Source: Daphnia carinata (taxonomy: Eukaryota; Arthropoda; Branchiopoda; Diplostraca; Daphniidae). Taken from it: DNA of 25,628 nucleotides. Position numbers and translations under genes: made by a program. Position 1 is the first letter of the stretch. Every line of letters begins with the position of its first letter. The stretch is from NCBI RefSeq assembly GCF_022539665.2, contig NW_026712543.1, positions 1 through 25,628 on the forward strand, written 5' to 3'. Positions 1 through 13,233 of the stretch are shown here, one piece after another. The notes under the pieces are model-generated. The model was not told the DNA's origin, did no database searches, and saw only the letters and a list, made by a program, of their open reading frames with translations.

Positions 1-210
1 AACACTATATTGAAATTGAATACACGTATATTTGATGCTGTTTGAATGTAGATATTGAAACTCACTGTATCACACTATATTCACATTGAATACACGTATA
101 TTTGATACTGTTTGAATGTAGATCATGAAACTGATTCTATAACACTATATTCACATTGAATACACGTTTATTTGATGCTGTTTGAATGTAGATATGGAAA
201 CTTATTGTAT

Positions 211-280
211 CACACTATATTCACATTGAATACACGTATATTTGATGCTGTTTGAATGTAGATATTGAAACTCACTGTAT
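211..280. repeat. Reference monomer, type A
   Basis: This unit matches the commonest form exactly and serves as the type A reference; 281-350 is identical. In order it contains CACACTATAT (unit positions 1-10), the dyad TATTCACATTGAATA (8-22), ACACGTAT with the only CpG (22-29), TTTGATGCTG (31-40), TTTGAATGTA (41-50) and the tail GATATTGAAACTCACTGTAT (51-70). TTGAA occurs three times (at 16-20, 42-46 and 55-59) and TTGAT once (32-36), so the unit may have grown from a shorter TTGA-containing ancestor; that is inference. Type A dominates the first 6 kb, 15.6-17.5 kb and the last 3 kb. Confidence 0.95.
218..232. repeat. 15-bp dyad present in almost every unit (reference copy)
   Basis: TATTCA-CAT-TGAATA is a perfect inverted repeat with 6-bp arms and a 3-base centre, at unit positions 8-22. 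It is intact in the large majority of units, including those with changed tails. Such a dyad could be a dimeric protein-binding site or a small cruciform/hairpin seed, but I cannot tell which, and simple inheritance from the founding monomer explains its presence too. The next segment, ATAC-AC-GTAT, is a weaker dyad with 4-bp arms around the single CpG. Confidence 0.8.
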
Positions 281-350
281 CACACTATATTCACATTGAA
301 TACACGTATATTTGATGCTGTTTGAATGTAGATATTGAAACTCACTGTAT

Positions 351-416
351 CACACTATATTCACATTGAATACACGTATATTTGATGCTGTTTGAATGTA
401 GAGAAACTCACTGTAT
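351..416. repeat. Shortened 66-bp unit
   Basis: The tail reads GTAGAGAAACTCACTG instead of GTAGATATTGAAACTCACTG, a 4-base loss in the variable tail. The phase of all later units shifts by 4. Confidence 0.9.
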
Positions 417-836
417 CACACTATATTCACATTGAATACACGTATATTTGATGCTGTTTGAATGTAGATATTGAAACTCACTGTATCACACTATATTCAC
501 ATTGAATACACGTATATTTGTTGCTGTTTAAATGTAGATCATGAAACTGATTGTATAACACTATATTCACATTGAATACACGTATATTTGATGCTGTTTG
601 AATGTAGATATTGAAACTCACTGTATCACACTATATTCACATTGAATACACGTATATTTGATACTGTTTGAATGTATATAATGAAACTGATTCTATCACA
701 CTATATTCACATTGAATACACGTATATTTGATTCTCTTTGAATGTAGATATTAAAACTGACTGTATCACACTATATTCACATTGAATACACGTATATTTG
801 ATGCTGTTTGAATGTAGATATTGAAACTCACTGTAT

Positions 837-912
837 CACACTATATTCACATTGAATACACGTATATTTGATGCTGTTTGAATGTACATATATGAAACTG
901 AAACTCATCTAT
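837..912. repeat. Lengthened 76-bp unit with GAAACT duplicated
   Basis: The tail reads TATGAAACTGAAACTCATCT, so GAAACT appears twice in tandem, adding 6 bp. The form looks like replication slippage. Confidence 0.85.
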
Positions 913-982
913 AACACTATATTCACATTGAATACACGTATATTTGATGCTGTTTGAATGTAGATATTGAAACTCACTGTAT

Positions 983-1052
983 CACACTATATTCACATTG
1001 AATACACGTATATTTGATACTGTTTGAATGTACATCATGAAACTGATTCTAT
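983..1052. repeat. Reference monomer, type C
   Basis: Type C carries linked differences from type A: GATACTG replaces GATGCTG at unit positions 34-40, TACATCATG replaces TAGATATTG in the tail, and the end is B-like (GAAACTGATTCTAT, or GATTGTAT in other copies). Similar units begin at 1333, 1543, 1683 and 2593, and at 15392, 23478, 23762, 24180, 24670 and 25263, some with small changes such as TACATTATG or TACATCAGG. GATAC is nearly absent between about 2.7 and 10.6 kb (one at about 4529) and absent from 15.5 to 18.2 kb, so the subtype marks domains of the array. Confidence 0.85.
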
Positions 1053-2592
1053 AACACTATATTCACATTGAATACACGTATATTTGATGCTGTTTGAATG
1101 TAGATATTGAAACTCACTGTATCACACTATATTCACATTGAATACACGTATATTTGATGCTGTTTGAATGTAGATCATGAAACTGATTCTATAACACTAT
1201 ATTCACATTGAATACACGTATATTTGATGCTGTTTGAATGTAGATATTGAAACTCACTGTATCACACTATATTCACATTGAATACACGTATATTTGATGC
1301 TGTTTGAATGTAGATATTGAAACTCACTGTATCACACTATATTCACATTGAATACACGTATATTTGATACTGTTTGAATGTACATTATGAAACTGATTCT
1401 ATAACACTATATTCATATTGAATACACGTATATTTGATGCTGTTTGAATGTAGATATTGAAACTCACTGTATCACACTATATTCACATTGAATACACGTA
1501 TATTTGATGCTGTTTGAATGTAGATATTGAAACTCACTGTATCACACTATATTCACATTGAATACACGTATATATGATACTGTTTGAATGTACATCATGA
1601 AACTGATTGTATAACACTATATTCACATTGAATACACGTATATTTGATGCTGTTTGAATGTAGATATTGAAACTCACTGTATCACACTATATTCACATTG
1701 AATACACGTATATTTGATACTGTTTGAATGTACATCATGAAACTGATTGTATAACACTATATTCACATTGAATACACGTATATTTGATGCTGTTTGAATG
1801 TAGATATTGAAACTCACTGTATCACACTATATTCACATTGAATACACGTATATTTGATGCTGTTTGAATGTAGATATTGAAACTCACTGTATCACACTAT
1901 ATTCACATTGAATACACGTATATTTGATGCTGTTTGAATGTAGATATTGAAACTCACTGTATCACACTATATTCACATTGAATACACGTTTATTTGATGC
2001 TGTTTGAATGTAGATATTGAAACTCACTGTATCACACTATATTCACATTGAATACACGTATATTTGATGCTGTTTGAATGTAGATATTGAAACTCACTGT
2101 ATCACACTATATTCACATTGAATACACGTATATTTGATACTGTTTGAATGTACATATTGAAACTGATTCTATAACACTATATTCACATTGAATACACGTA
2201 TATTTGATGCTGTTTGAATGTAGATATTGAAACTCACTGTATCACACTATATTCACATTGAATACACGTATATTTGATACTGTTTGAATGTAGATATTGA
2301 AACTCAATGTATCACACTATATTCACATTGAATACACGTATATTTGATGCTGTTTGAATGTAGATATTGAAACTCACTGTATCACACTATATTCACATTG
2401 AATACACGTATATTTGATGCTGTTTGAATGTAGATATTGAAACTCACTGTATCACACTATATTCACATTGAATACACGTATATTTGATGCTGTTTGAATG
2501 TACATTATGAAACTGATTCTATAACACTATATTCACATTGAATACACGTATATTTGATGCTGTTTGAATGTAGATATTGAAACTCACTGTAT

Positions 2593-2673
2593 CACACTAT
2601 ATTCACATTGAATACACGTATATTTGATACTGTTTTGATACTGTTTGAATGTACATCATGAAACTGATTGTAT
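2593..2673. repeat. 81-bp type C unit with an internal duplication
   Basis: GATACTGTTTT is followed at once by GATACTGTTTGAATG, a tandem copy of about 11 bp within the core. The tail is type C (TACATCATGAAACTGATTG). The unit sits just before the divergent pair at 2674-2816. Confidence 0.85.
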
Positions 2674-2816
2674 AACACTATATTCACATTGAATACACGT
2701 TTATTTGGTGCTGTTTGAATGTAGATATTGATACTCACTGTATCACACTATATTCAAATTTATTACACGTTTATTTGTTGCTGTTTGAATGCAGTAGATT
2801 CTGAAACTCACTGTAT
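2674..2816. repeat. Divergent pair of units carrying GTTTATTTGGTG or GTTTATTTGTTG
   Basis: The first unit has CGTTTATTTGGTGC in place of CGTATATTTGATGC, plus GATACTC in its tail. The second (2744-2816, 73 bp) is more divergent: TCAAATTTATTACACG breaks the dyad, GTTTATTTGTTGC follows, and the tail reads GCAGTAGATTCTGAAACTC. Similar GTTTA-TTGGTG or TTGTTG alleles recur at 10085-10154, 15462-15531 and 23692-23761, so this is a dispersed minor subtype and not a one-off set of errors. Confidence 0.8.
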
Positions 2817-5800
2817 CACACTATATTCACATTGAATACACGTATATTTGATGCTGTTTGAATGTAGATATTGAAACTCACTATATCACACTATATTCAC
2901 ATTGAATACACGTATATTTGATGCTGTTTGAATGTAGATATTGAAACTCATTGTATAACACTATATTCACATTGAATACACGTATATTTGATGCTGTTTG
3001 AATGTAGATATTGAAACTCACTGTATCACACTATATTCACATTGAATACACGTATATTTGATGCTGTTTGAATGTAGATATTGAAACTCACTGTATCACA
3101 CTATATTCACATTGAATACACGTATATTTGATGCTGTTTGAATGTAGATAATGAAACTCACTGTATAACACTATATTCACATTGAATACACGTATATTTG
3201 ATGCTGTTTGAATGTAGATATTGAAACTCACTGTATCACACTATATTCACATTGAATACACGTATATTTGATGCTGTTTGAATGTAGATATGAAACTGAT
3301 TCTATAACACTATATTCACATTGAATACACGTATATTTGATGCTGTTTGAATGTAGATATTGAAACTCACTGTATCACACTATATTCACATTGAATACAC
3401 GTATATTTGATGCTGTTTGAATGTAGATATTGAAACTCACTGTATCACACTATATTCACATTGAATACACGTATATTTGATGCTGTTTGAATGTAGATAT
3501 TGAAACTGATTCTATCACACTATATTCACTTTGAATACAGTTATATTTGATGCTGTTTGAATGTAGATATTGAAACTCACTGTATCACACTATATTCACA
3601 TTGAATACACGTATATTTGATGCTGTTTGAATGTAGATATTGAAACTCACTGTATCACACTATATTCACATTGAATACACGTATATTTGATGCTGTTTGA
3701 ATGTAGATCATGAAACTGATTCTATAACACTATATTCACATTGAATACACGTATATTTGATGCTGTTTGAATGTAGATATTGAAACTCACTGTATCACAC
3801 TATATTCACATTGAATACACGTATATTTGATGCTGTTTGAATGTAGATATTGAAACTGATTCTATAACACTATATTCACATTGAATACACGTATATTTGA
3901 TGCTGTTTGAATGTAGATATTGAAACTCACTGTATCACACTATATTCACATTGAATACACGTATATTTGATGCTGTTTGAATGTAGATATTGAAACTCAC
4001 TGTATCACACTATATTCACATTGAATACACGTATATTTGATGCTGTTTGAATGTAGATATTGAAACTCACTGTATCACACTATATTCACATTGAATACAC
4101 GTATATTTGATGCTGTTTGAATGTAGATATTGAAACTCACTGTATCACACTATATTCACATTGAATACACGTATATTTGATGCTGTTTGAATGTAGATAT
4201 TGAAACTGATTCTATAACACTATATTCACATTGAATACACGTATATTTGATGCTGTTTGAATGTAGATATTGAAACTCACTGTATCACACTATATTCACA
4301 TTGAATACACGTATATTTGATGCTGTTTGAATGTAGATCATGAAACTGATTCTATAACACTATATTCACATTGAATACACGTATATTTGATGCTGTTTGA
4401 ATGTAGATATTGAAACTCACTGTATCACACTATATTCACATTGAATACACGTATATTTGATGCTGTTTGAATGTAGATCATGAAACTGATTGTATAACAC
4501 TATATTCACATTGAATACACGTATATTTGATACTGTTTGAATGTAGATCATGAAACTGATTGTATAACACTATATTCACATTGAATACACGTATATTTGA
4601 TGCTGTTTGAATGTAGATAATGAAACTCACTGTATAACACTATATTCACATTGAATACACGTATATTTGATGCTGTTTGAATGTAGATATTGAAACTCAC
4701 TGTATCACACTATATTCACATTGAATACACGAACATTTGATGCTGTTTGAATGTAGATATATGAAACTGATTCTATAACACTATATTCACATTGAATACA
4801 CGTATATTTGATGCTGTTTGAATGTAGATATTGAAACTCACTGTATCACACTATATTCACATTGAATACACGTATATTTGATGCTGTTTGAATGTAGATA
4901 TTGAAACTCACTCTATCACACTATATTCACATTGAATACACGTATATTTGATGCTGTTTGAATGTACATCAGGAAACTGATTGTATAACACTATATTCAC
5001 ATTGAATACACGTATATTTGATGCTGTTTGAATGTAGATATTGAAACTCACTGTATCACACTATATTCACATTGAATACACGTATATTTGATGCTGTTTG
5101 AATGTAGATCATGAAACTGATTCTATAACACTATATTCACATTGAATACACGTATATTTGATGCTGTTTGAATGTAGATATTGAAACTCACTGTATCACA
5201 CTATATTCACATTGAATACACGTATATTTGATGCTGTTTGAATGTAGATATTGAAACTCACTGTATCACACTATATTCACATTGAATACACGTATATTTG
5301 ATGCTGTTTGAATGTAGATATTGAAACTCACTGTATCACACTATATTCACATTGAATACACGTATATTTGATGCTGTTTGAATGTAGATAATGAAACTGA
5401 TTGTATAACACTATATTCACATTGAATACACGTATATTTGATGCTGTTTGAATGTAGATATTGAAACTCACTGTATCACACTATATTCACATTGAATACA
5501 CGTATATTTGATGCTGTTTGAATGTAGATATTGAAACTGACTGTATAACACTATATTCACATTGAATACACGTATATTTGATGCTGTTTGAATGTAGATA
5601 TTGAAACTCACTGTATCACACTATATTCACATTGAATACACGTATATTTGATGCTGTTTGAATGTAGATATTGAAACTCACTGTATCACACTATATTCAC
5701 ATTGAATACACGTATATTTGATGCTGTTTGAATGTAGATATTGAAACTCACTGTATCACACTATATTCACATTGAATACACGTATATTTGATGCTGTTTG

Positions 5801-6235
5801 AATGTAGATCATGAAACTGATTCTATAACACTATATTCACATTGAATACACGTATATTTGATGCTGTTTGAATGTAGATATTGAAACTCACTGTATCACA
5901 CTATATTCACATTGAATACACGTATATTTGATGCTGTTTGAATGTAGATATTGAAACTCACTGTATCACACTATATTCACATTGAATACACGTATATTTG
6001 ATGCTGTTTGAATGTAGATATTGAAACTCACTGTATCACACTATATTCACATTGAATACACGTATATTTGATGCTGTTTGAATGTAGATATTGAAACTCA
6101 CTGTATAACACTATATTCACATTGAATACACGTATATTTGATGCTGTTTGAATGTAGATATTGAAACTGATTGTATAACACTTTGAATACGTATATTTGA
6201 TGCTGTTTGAATGTAGATATTGAAACTCACTGTAT
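2817..6235. repeat. Array block 2: long regular runs, A-rich with GATCATG-type B units
   Basis: Two runs of 20 successive 70-bp units (3306-4705 and 4777-6176) make up most of the block. Departures are 3237-3305 (69 bp), 4706-4776 (71 bp, with CGAACATTTG in the core) and 6177-6235 (59 bp). B units often carry GATCATG. GATAC occurs once, at about 4529. No gene is present; the longest open frame here is a repeat by-product on the minus strand. Confidence 0.85.
6177..6235. repeat. 59-bp unit lacking the dyad
   Basis: The unit begins AACACTTTGAATACGTATA. Nine bases that include the left half and centre of the dyad are gone, and AC is missing from TACACGTA, which creates the palindrome ATACGTAT. 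The 11-base loss also removes a TGA that normally closes minus-strand frames, and so produces the window's longest open frame (complement of 6028-6300, 90 codons). Confidence 0.9.
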
Positions 6236-9035
6236 AACACTATATTCACATTGAATACACGTATATTTGATGCTGTTTGAATGTAGATATTGAAACTCAT
6301 TCTATAACACTATATTCACATTGAATACACGTATATTTGATGCTGTTTGAATGTTGATATTGAAACTCATTCTATAACACTATATTCACATTGGATAGAC
6401 GTATATTTGATGCTGTTTGAATGTAGATATTGAAACTCATTGTATAACACTATATTCACATTGAATACACGTATATTTGATGCTGTTTGAATGTAGATAT
6501 TGAAACTGATTCTATAACACTATATTCACATTGAATACACGTATATTTGATGCTGTTTGAATGTAGATATTGAAACTCACTGTATCACACTATATTCACA
6601 TTGAATACACGTATATTTGATGCTGTTTGAATGTAGATATTGAAACTGATTCTATAACACTATATTCACATTGAATACACGTATATTTGATGCTGTTTGA
6701 ATGTAGATATTGAAACTCACTGTATCACACTATATTCACATTGAATACACGTATATTTGATGCTGTTTGAATGTAGATATTGAAACTGATTCTATAACAC
6801 TATATTCACATTGAATACACGTATATTTGATGCTGTTTGAATGTAGATATTGAAACTGATTCTATAACACTATATTCACATTGAATACACGTATATTTGA
6901 TGCTGTTTGAATGTAGATATTGAAACTCACTGTATAACACTATATTCACATTGAATACACGTATATTTGATGCTGTTTGAATGTAGATATTGAAACTCAC
7001 TGTATCACACTATATTCACATTGAATACACGTATATTTGATGCTGTTTGAATGTAGATATTGAAACTGATTCTATAACACTATATTCACATTGAATACAC
7101 GTATATTTGATGCTGTTTGAATGTAGATATTGAAACTCACTGTATCACACTATATTCACATTGAATACACGTATATTTGATGCTGTTTGAATGTAGATAT
7201 TGAAACTCATTCTATAACACTATATTCACATTGAATACACGTATATTTGATGCTGTTTGAATGTAGATATTGAAACTGATTCTATAACACTATATTCACA
7301 TTGAATACACGTATATTTGATGCTGTTTGAATGTAGATATTGAAACTCACTGTATCACACTATATTCACATTGAATACACGTATATTTGATGCTGTTTGA
7401 ATGTAGATATTGAAACTGATTCTATAACACTATATTCACATTGAATACACGTATATTTGATGCTGTTTGAATGTAGATATTGAAACTCACTGTATCACAC
7501 TATATTCACATTGAATACACGTATATTTGATGCTGTTTGAATGTAGATATTGAAACTGATTCTATAACACTATATTCACATTGAATACACGTATATTTGA
7601 TGCTGTTTGAATGTAGATATTGAAACTCATTGTATAACACTATATTCACATTGAATACACGTATATTTGATGCTGTTTGAATGTAGATATTGAAACTGAT
7701 TCTATAACACTATATTCACATTGAATACACGTATATTTGATGCTGTTTGAATGTAGATATTGAAACTCACTGTATCACACTATATTCACATTGAATACAC
7801 GTATATTTGATGCTGTTTGAATGTAGATATTGAAACTGATTCTATAACACTATATTCACATTGAATACACGTATATTTGATGCTGTTTGAATGTAGATAT
7901 TGAAACTCACTGTATCACACTATATTCACATTGAATACACGTATATTTGATGCTGTTTGAATGTAGATATTGAAACTCATTGTATCACACTATATTCACA
8001 TTGAATACACGTATATTTGATGCTGTTTGAATGTAGATATTGAAACTCACTGTATCACACTATATTCACATTGAATACACGTATATTTGATGCTGTTTGA
8101 ATGTAGATATTGAAACTGATTCTATAACACTATATTCACATTGAATACACGTATATTTGATGCTGTTTGAATGTAGATATTGAAACTGATTCTATAATAC
8201 TATATTCACTTTGAATACACGTATATTTGATGCTGTTTGAATGTAGATATTGAAACTGATTCTATAACACTATATTCACATTGAATACACGTATATTTGA
8301 TGCTGTTTGAATGTAGATATTGAAACTCATTCTATAACACTATATTCACATTGGATACACGTATATTTGATGCTGTTTGAATGTAGATCATGAAACTCAC
8401 TCTATAACACTATATTCACATTGAATACACGTATATTTGATGCTGTTTGAATGTAGATATTGAAACTGATTCTATAACACTATATTCACATTGAATACAC
8501 GTATATTTGATGCTGTTTGAATGTAGATATTGAAACTGATTCTATAACACTATATTCACATTGAATACACGTATATTTGATGCTGTTTGAATGTAGATAT
8601 TGAAACTGATTCTATAACACTATATTCACATTGAATACACGTATATTTGATGCTGTTTGAATGTAGATATTGAAACTCACTGTATCACACTATATTCACA
8701 TTGAATACACGTATATTTGATGCTGTTTGAATGTAGATATTGAAACTCACTGTATAACACTATATTCACATTGAATACACGTATATTTGATGCTGTTTGA
8801 ATGTAGATATTGAAACTCACTGTATAACACTATATTCACATTGAATACACGTATATTTGATGCTGTTTGAATGTAGATATTGAAACTGATTCTATAACAC
8901 TATATTCACATTGAATACACGTATATTTGATGCTGTTTGAATGTAGATATTGAAACTCACTGTATCACACTATATTCACATTGAATACACGTATATTTGA
9001 TGCTGTTTGAATGTAGATATTGAAACTGATTCTAT
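6236..9035. repeat. Array block 3: 40 consecutive units of exactly 70 bp
   Basis: Unit starts run 6236, 6306 and so on to 9036 with no indel, the longest unbroken run in the window. Every unit has GATGCTG, and almost every tail begins GATATTG (one GATCATG at about 8387). Tails often alternate B and A, giving stretches with a 140-bp period (for example about 7271 to 7551), but runs such as BBB (about 8461-8601) break the pattern. Few point changes occur, for example GGATAGACG near 6394. This looks like the most recently homogenised part; that is inference. Confidence 0.85.
6796..6865. repeat. Reference monomer, type B
   Basis: The core is the same as type A, but the tail reads GATATTGAAACTGATTCTAT and this unit starts with AACAC because the unit before it is also B. 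The B tail differs from A by CTCACTG to CTGATTC, together with a change of the next unit's first base from C to A. These changes usually travel together across the unit boundary, so the tail plus one base behaves as a cassette. A second B form carries GATCATGAAACTGATTCTAT, as at 71-140. Recombinant tails also exist, such as CTCACTGTATAAC (unit 6866-6935) and CTCATTCTATAAC (tail at about 7201). Confidence 0.9.
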
Positions 9036-12000
9036 AACACTATATTCACATTGAATACACGTATATTTGATGCTGTTTGAATGTAGATATTGAAACTCAT
9101 TCTGTATCACACTATATTCACATTGAATACACGTATATTTGATGCTGTTTGAATGTAGATATTGAAACTGATTCTATAACACTATATTCACATTGAATAC
9201 ACGTATATTTGATGCTGTTTGAATGTAGATATTGAAACTCACTGTATCACACTATATTCACATTGAATACGTATATTTGATGCTGTTTGAATGTAGATAT
9301 TGAAACTGATTGTATAACACTATATTCACATTGAATACACGTATATTTGATGCTGTTTGAATGTAGATATTGAAACTGATTGTATAACACTATATTCACA
9401 TTGAATACACGTATATTTGATGGTGTTTGAATGTAGATATTGAAATTGATTCTATAACACTATATTCACATTGAATACACGTATATTTGATGCTGTTTGA
9501 ATGTAGATATTGAAACTCACTGTATCACACTATATTCACATTGAATACACGTATATTTGATGCTGTTTGAATGTAGATATTGAAACTGATTCTATAACAC
9601 TATATTCACATTGAATACACGTATATTTGATGCTGTTTGAATGTAGATATTGAAACTCACTGTATAACACTATATTCACATTGAATACACGTATATTTGA
9701 TGCTGTTTGAATGTAGATATTGAAACTCACTGTATCACACTATATTCACATTGAATACACGTATATTTGATGCTGTTTGAATGTAGATATTGAAACTGAT
9801 TCTATAACACTATATTCACATTGAATACACGTATATTTGATGCTGTTTGAATGTAGATATTGAAACTCACTGTATCACACTATATTCACATTGAATACAC
9901 GTATATTTGATGCTGTTGAATGTAGATATTGAAACTGATTCTATAACACTATATTCACATTGAATACACGTATATTTGATGCTGTTTGAATGTAGATATT
10001 GAAACTCACTGTATCACACTATATTCACATTGAATACACGTATATTTGATGCTGTTTGAATGTAGATATTGAAACTGATTGTATAACACTATATTCTCAT
10101 TGAATACACGTTTATTTGGTGCTGTTTGAATGTAGATATTGAAACTCACTGTATCACACTATATTCACATTGAATACAAGTATATTTCATGCTGTTTGAA
10201 TGTAGATATTGAAACTCACTGTATAACACTATATTCACATTGAATACACGTATATTTGATGCTGTTTGAATGTAGATATTGAAACTCACTGTATCACACT
10301 ATATTCACATTGAATACACGTATATTTGATGCTGTTTGAATGTAGATATTGAAACTGATTCTATAACACTATATTCACATTGAATACACGTATATTTGAT
10401 GCTGTTTGAATGTAGATATTGAAACTCACTGTATCACACTATATTCACATTGAATACACGTATATTTGATGCTGTTTGAATGTAGATATTGAAACTCACT
10501 CTATCACACTATATTCACATTGAATACACGTATATTTGATGCTGTTTGAATGTAGATATTGAAACTGATTCTATAACACTATATTCACATTGAATACACG
10601 TATATTTGATGCTGTTTGAATGTAGATATTGAAACTCACTGTATAACACTATATTCACATTGAATACACGTATATTTGATACTGTTTGAATGTACATTAA
10701 GAAACTGATTGTATAACACTATATTCACATTGAATACACGTATATTTGATGCTGTTTGAATGTAGATATTGAAACTCATTGTATCACACTATATTCACAT
10801 TGAATACACGTATATTTGATACTGTTTGAATGTAGATCATGAAACTGATTCTATAACACTATATTCACACTGAATACACGTATATTTGATACTGTTTGAA
10901 TGTAGATCATGAAACTGATTCTATAACACTATATTCACATTGAATACACGTATATTTGATGCTGTTTGAATGTAGATAATGAAACTGATTCTATAACACT
11001 ATATTCACATTGAATACACGTATATTTGATGCTGTTTGAATGTAGATATTGAAACTCACTCTATAACACTATATTCACATTGAATACACGTATATTTGAT
11101 GCTGTTTGAATGTAGATATTGAAACTCACTGTATCACACTATATTCACATTGAATACACGTATATTTGATGCTGTTTGAATGTAGATCATGAAACTGATT
11201 CTATAACACTATATTCACATTGAATACACGTATATTTGATGCTGTTTGAATGTAGATATTGAAACTCACTGTATCACACTATATTCACATTGAATACACG
11301 TATATTTGATGCTGTTTGAATGTAGATATTGAAACTCACTGTATCACAGTGTATTCACATTGAATACACGTATATTTGATACTGTATGAATGTAGATCAT
11401 GAAACTGATTCTATAACACTATATTCACATTGAATACACGTATATTTGATGCTGTTTGAATGTAGATATTGAAACTCACTGTATCACACTATATTCACAT
11501 TGAATACACGTATATTTGATGCTGTTTGAATGTAGATATTGAAACTCAAAGTATCACACTATATTCACATTGAATACATGTATATTTGATGCTGTTTGAA
11601 TGTAGATATTGAAACTGATTCTATAACACTATATTCACATTGAATACATTTGTATATTTGATGCTGTTTGAATGTAGATATTGAAACTGATTCTAGAACA
11701 CTATATTCACATTGAATACACGTATATTTGATGCTGTTTGAATGTAGATATTGAAACTCACTGTATCACACTATATTCACATTGAATACACGTATATTTG
11801 ATGCTGTTTGAATGTAGATATTGACACTCACTGTATCACACTATATTCACATTGAATACACGTATATTTGATGCTGTTTGAATGTAGATAATGAAACCGA
11901 TTCTATAACACTATATTCACATTGAATACACGTATATTTGATGCTGTTTGAATGTAGATCATGAAACTGATTCTATAACACTATATTCACATTGAATACA

Positions 12001-13233
12001 CGTATATTTGATGCTGTTTGAATGTAGATCATGAAACTGATTCTATAACACTATATTCACATTGAATACACGTATATTTGATGCTGTTTGAATGTAGATA
12101 TGAAACTGATTATATAACACTATATTCACATTGAATACACGTATATTTGATGCTGTTTGATTGTAGATATGGTAACTTATTGTATCACACTATATTCACA
12201 ATGAATACACGTATATTTGATGCTCTTTGAATGTAGATATTGAAACTGACTGTATAACACTATATTCACATTGAATACACGTATATTTGATGCTGTTTGA
12301 ATGTAGATATTGAAACTGATTCTATAACATTGTATTCACATTGAATACACGTATATTTGATGCTGTTTGAATGTAGATATTGAAACTCACTGTATAACAC
12401 TATATTCACATTGAATACACGTATATTTGATGCTGTTTGAATGTAGATATTGAACTCACTGTATCACACTATATTCACATTGAATACACGTATATTTGAT
12501 ACTGTTTGAATGTAGATCATGAAACTGATTCTATAACACTATATTCACATTGAATACACGTATATTTGATGCTGTTTGAATGTAGATAATGAAACTGATT
12601 CTATAACACTATATTCACATTGAATACACGTATATTTAATGCTGTTTGAATGTAGATATTGAAACTGCTTCTATAACACTATATTCACATTGAATACACT
12701 TATATTTGATGCTGTTTGAATGTAGATATTGAAACTCATTGTATCACACTATATTCACATTGAATACACGTATATTTGATGCTGTTTGAATGTAGATATT
12801 GAAACTCACTGTATCACACTATATTCACATTGAATACACGTATATTTGATGCTGTTTGAATGTAGATATTGAAACTCACTGTATCACACTATATTCACAT
12901 TGAATACACGTATATTTGATGCTGTTTGAATGTAGATATTGAAACTGATTCTATAACACTATATTCACATTGAATACACGTATATTTGATGCTGTTTGAA
13001 TGTAGATATGAAACTGATTTGTAACACACTATATTCACATTGAATACACGTATATTTGATGCTGTTTGAATGTAGATATTGAAACTCACTGTATCACACT
13101 ATATTCACATTGAATACACGTATATTTGATGCTGTTTGAATGTAGATCATGAAACTGATTCTATAACACTATATTCACATTGAATACACGTATATTTGAA
13201 ACTGTTTGAATGTAGATATGAAACTGATTCTAT

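Larger units (their letters stand above)
1..2816. repeat. Array block 1: A-rich with frequent type C units
   Basis: The block mixes type A units with B (GATCATG) and C units. It includes 24 successive units of exactly 70 bp (913-2592). C-like units in that run begin at 983, 1333, 1543, 1683, 2103 and 2243, with another at 2593; the spacings are 5, 3, 2, 6, 2 and 5 units, so there is no fixed higher-order period. Unit 1 is slightly divergent (TATTGAAATTGAAT in place of TATTCACATTGAAT). Length variants are 351-416 (66 bp), 837-912 (76 bp), 2593-2673 (81 bp) and 2744-2816 (73 bp). No gene is present. Confidence 0.85.

Noticed and set aside
231-240. ACGTG on the minus strand as a transcription-factor site (bHLH-PAS or plant bZIP core)
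   Set aside because: The 5-base core is present in nearly every unit, but it is too short to mean anything without flanking consensus, and no gene lies nearby for it to control.
211-280. CENP-B box in the monomer
   Set aside because: The required TTCG and CGGG elements are absent from both strands of the canonical unit; the only CpG is in ACACGTAT.
6028-6300. Minus-strand open frame of 90 codons, the longest in the window
   Set aside because: It is satellite sequence read through successive phases, and it is long only because the 11-base loss in unit 6177-6235 removes the TGA that normally ends such frames. There is no other sign of coding.
6806-7000. Repeated minus-strand open frames of about 60-77 codons (also 9536-9730, 10515-10697, 12895-13089, 15192-15386, 20934-21167)
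   Set aside because: Seventy is not a multiple of three, so no repeat protein can be kept in frame. These frames open where B-like tails remove some stops and close at the TGA on the minus strand of TATTCACATTG. Several start at GTG inside the tail. Near-identical products reflect identical DNA units, not selection on protein.
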